A DNA stretch of 64,000 bases. Origin: Omphiscola glabra (Eukaryota; Mollusca; Gastropoda; Lymnaeidae). Below, one piece after another: positions 60,801 to 64,000 of the stretch. The position numbers and the translations under genes are program-made. The notes under the pieces are model-generated. The model had not been told where the DNA came from. It saw only the letters and a program-made list of their open reading frames with translations, and did not search any database. How positions within the stretch are numbered: position 1 is the stretch's first letter; every line of letters starts with the position of its first letter. The stretch spans positions 436,501 to 500,500 of the forward strand of contig OZ024796.1 in assembly GCA_964017045.1 (NCBI GenBank), read 5' to 3'.

Positions 60801-63800
60801 GTAAAATGTGTCCTATTGACTCAGTAGTGTTAAATGTGTCCTATTGACTCAGTAGCGTTAAATGTGTCCTATTGACTCAGCAGTGTTAAATGTGTACTAT
60901 TGACTCAGTAGTGTTAAATGTGTCCTATTGACTCGGTAGTGTTAAAGATGTCTTATTGAGTCGGTAGTATTAAATGTGTCCTATTGATTCGGTAGTGTTA
61001 AATGTGTCCTATTGACTCGGTGGTGTTAAATGTGTCCTATTGACTCGGTAGTGTTAAAGATGTCCTATTGATTCGGTAATGTTAAAGATGTCTTATTGAC
61101 TCGGTAGTGTTAAATAGGTACTATTGATTCGGTAGTGTTAAATGTGTCCTATTGACTCGGTAGTGTTAAATGTGTCCTATTGACTCAGTAGTGTTAAATG
61201 TGTCCTATTGACTCGTAGTGTTAAATGTGTCTTATTGACTCAGTAGTGTTAAATGTGTCCTATTGACTCAGTAGTGTTAAATGTGTCCTATTGACTCAGT
61301 AGTGTTAAATGTGTCCTATTGACTCAGTAGTGTTAAATTTATCCTATTGACTCAGTAGTGTTATATGTGTCCTATTGACTCAGTAGTGTTAAATGTGTCT
61401 TATTGACTCGGTAGTGTTAAAGATGTCTTATTGAGTCGGTAGTATTAAATGTGTCCTATTGACTCGGTAGTGTTAAATGTATCCTATTGACTCGGTAGTG
61501 TTAAATGTATCCTATTGACTCGGTAGTGTTAAATGTTTCCTATTGACTCGGTAGTGTTAAATGTGTCCTATTGACTCGGTAGTGTTAAATGTGTCCTATT
61601 GACTCGGTAGTGTTAAAGATGTCCTATTGATTCGGTAATGTTAAAGATGTCTTATTGACTCTGTAGTGTTAAATAGGTCCTATTGATTCGGTAGTGTTAA
61701 ATGTGTCCTATTGACTCGGTAGTGTTAAATATGTCCTATTGACTCAGTAGTGTTAAATGTGTCCTATTGACTCGTAGTGTTAAATGTGTCCTATTGACTC
61801 AGTAGTGTTAAATGTGTCCTATTGACTCGGTAGTGTTAAATGTGTCCTATTGACTCAGTAGTGTTAAATGTGTCCTATTGACTCAGTAGTGTTAAATGTG
61901 TCCTATTAACTCAGTAGTGTTAAATGTGTCCTATTGACTCGGTAGTGTTAAATAATGTGTCCTATTGACTCAGTAGTGTTAAATGTGTCTTATTGACTCG
62001 TAGTGTTAAATGTGTCCTACTGACTCATTAGTGTTAAAGATGTCTAATTAACTCGGTAGTGTTAAAGATGTCCTATTGATTCGGTAGTGTTAAATATGTC
62101 CTATTGACTCGGTAGTGTTAAATGTGTCCTATTGACTCAGTAGTGTTAAATGTGTCCTATTGACTCGTAGTGTTAAATGTGTCCTATTGACTCAGTAGTG
62201 TTAAATGTGTCCTATTGACTCAGTAGTGTTAAATGTGTCCTATTGACTCAGTAGTGTTAAATGTGTCCTATTGATTCAGTAGTGTTAAATTTATCCTATT
62301 GACTCAGTAGTGTTATATGTGTCCTATTGACTCAGTAGTGTTAAATGTGTCTTATTGACTCGTAGTGTTAAATGTGTCCTACTGACTCAGGAGTGTTAAA
62401 GATGTCTTATTAACTCGGTAGTGTTAAAGATGTCCTATTGTTTCGTTAGTGTTAAATGTGTCCTATTGACTCAGTAGTGTTAAAGATGTCCTATTGACTC
62501 GGTAGTGTTAAAGATTTCTTATTAACTCGGTAGTGTTAAAGATGTCCTATTGACTCAGTAGTGTTAAATGTGTCTTATTGACTCAGTAGTGTTAAAGATG
62601 TCCTATTGACTCAGTAATGTAAAATGTGTCCTATTGACTCAGTAGTGTTAAATGTGTCCTATTGACTCAGTAGCGTTAAATGTGTCCTATTGACTCAGCA
62701 GTGTTAAATGTGTACTATTGACTCAGTAGTGTTAAATGTGTCCTATTGACTCAGTAGTGTTAAATGTGTCCTATTGACTCGGTAGTGTTAAAGATGTCTT
62801 ATTGAGTCGGTAGTATTAAATGTGTCCTATTGATTCGGTAGTGTTAAATGTGTCCTATTGACTCGGTAGTGTTAAATGTGTCCTTTTGACTCGGTAGTGT
62901 TAAAGATGTAATATTGATTCGGTAATGTTAAAGATGTCTTATTGACTCGGTAGTGTTAAATAGGTCCTATTGATTCTGTAGTGTTAAGTGTGTCCTATTG
63001 ACTCGGTAGTGTTAAATATGTCCTATTGACTCAGTAGTGTTAAATGTTTCCTATTGACTCGGTAGTGTTAAATGTGTCCTATTGACTCGGTAGTGTTAAA
63101 TATGTCCTATTGACTCGGTAGTGTTAAATGTGTCCTATTGACTCGGTAGTGTTAAATGTTTCCTATTGACTCGGTAGTGTTAAATGTGTCCTATTGACTC
63201 GGTAGTGTTAAATGTGTCCTATTGACTCGGTAGTGTTAAATGTGTCCTATTGACTCGGTAGTGTTAAATGTGTCCTATTGACTCGGTAGTGTTAAATGTT
63301 TCCTATTGACTCGGTAGTGTTAAATGTGTCCTATTGACTCGGTAGTGTTAAATGTGTCCTATTGACTCGGTAGTGTTAAATGTTTCCTATTGACTCGGTA
63401 GTGTTAAATGTGTCCTATTGACTCGGTAGTGTTAAATGTGTCCTATTGACTCGGTAGTGTTAAATGTTTCCTATTGACTCGGTAGTGTTAAATGTGTCCT
63501 ATTGACTCGGTAGTGTTAAATGTTTCCTATTGACTCGGTAGTGTTAAATGTGTCCTATTGACTCGGTAGTGTTAAATGTGTCCTATTGACTCGGTAGTGT
63601 TAAATGTTTCCTATTGACTCGGTAGTGTTAAATGTTTCCTATTGACTCAGTAGTGTTAAATATGTCCTATTGACTCGGTAGTGTTAAAGATGTCTTATTG
63701 ACTCGGTAGTGTTAAAGATGTCTTATTAACTCGGTAGTGTTAAAGATGTCCTATTGACTCAGTAGTGTTAAAGATGTCCTATTGACTCGGTAGTGTTAAA

Positions 63801-63880
63801 TGTGTCCTATTGACTCAGTAGTGTTAAATGTGTCCTATTGCCTCAGTAGCGTTAAATGTGTCATATTGACTCGGTTGTGG
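57873..63880. repeat. Giant 28-bp minisatellite (about 214 copies, 6 kb)
   Basis: About 6,008 bases of a 28-bp unit CTATTGACTCGGTAGTGTTA plus AATGTGTC. The main variable sites are TGACTCGG/TGACTCAG, AAATGTG/AAAGATG and TCCTAT/TCTTAT. Rare variant units recur with long spacing: ATTTATCC near 59574, 60497, 61334 and 62287; AATAATGTG near 58901, 60161 and 61951; GTAGCG near 60851 and 62669. These show a higher-order duplication of about 1.76-1.82 kb. The stretch at about 63040-63660 is nearly homogeneous with alternating ATGTGTCC/ATGTTTCC units. Confidence 0.98.
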
Positions 63881-64000
63881 TGTTTCTTATGCTTCTAGAA
63901 GTCTCTTTGATTGTTCTCATATGTTTCAAAATCAGATTTAAATTTACAGATGTGTACAGGAGCTTCTGAGTCCTTATGATAGCGAAAGCTATGCACGAAC
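63881..64000. other. Unique sequence at right edge
   Basis: Short unique stretch after the array. No HMG-box exon is visible before the window ends. Confidence 0.5.

Noticed and set aside
53740..64000. Upstream SoxF exon with the N-terminal HMG half
   Set aside because: I looked on the minus strand for the MNAFMVW-coding pattern and did not find it before the window end.

Overview
This is a window of an animal nuclear genome, not a prokaryotic or viral one. Every recognisable gene is split by GT-AG introns. The background is strongly AT-rich, and intergenic and intronic DNA is packed with mobile-element remnants and minisatellites. Gene content (an invertebrate-style SoxF with a very long C-terminus, a ttll-15-like membrane-anchored TTL protein, LAPTM4) and repeat style suggest a lophotrochozoan, most likely a gastropod mollusc. 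That taxonomic call is inference.

Layout from left to right. (1) 56-5240, + strand: the last eight visible coding exons of FANCC; its 5' end lies outside the window. (2) 7245-9332, - strand: complete PLGRKT (4 coding exons), convergent with FANCC. (3) 9.4-18 kb: gene-free DNA with a telomere-like-repeat element, 30-, 26-, 48- and 18-bp minisatellites, a hAT MITE, a pogo/Tigger-like element and a fold-back MITE. (4) 18.1-21.1 kb: a possible 3-kb inverted-repeat element or 5' region, followed by a two-exon ttll-15-like gene (22229-24014, + strand). (5) 24-31 kb: gene-free, with a G-run MITE, a 42-bp minisatellite and a decayed repeat field. (6) 30988-34232, + strand: GTF3C6, a small TFIIIC subunit, rebuilt from five short exons. 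(7) 34.2-38.5 kb: gene-free, with a piggyBac transposase relic and two minisatellites. (8) 38572-45266, + strand: complete LAPTM4 (7 exons) with an exon-3 duplicate and a tRNA-derived SINE in its introns. (9) 45.3-50.7 kb: LAPTM4 3' region, a second copy of the fold-back MITE, one orphan candidate exon, a hAT remnant and 22-bp arrays. (10) 51467-53721, - strand: the large 3' exon of a SoxF gene, starting inside the HMG box. Its upstream exon was not found and probably lies beyond 64000. (11) 53.7-64 kb: the presumed SoxF intron, dominated by tandem arrays (53, 28, 31, 24 and 28 bp), including a 6-kb, about 214-copy array with higher-order structure.

The genes do not form a functional unit: DNA repair (FANCC), a mitochondrial/plasma-membrane protein (PLGRKT), a TTL-family enzyme, a Pol III factor, a lysosomal membrane protein and a developmental transcription factor. 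I found no convincing novel molecular system. The most unusual material is the tandem-repeat biology around SoxF (stop codon inside a minisatellite, and a huge array whose CpG decay produces AP-1-like sites), a PLGRKT lacking its namesake C-terminal lysine, and a recent exon duplication in LAPTM4.
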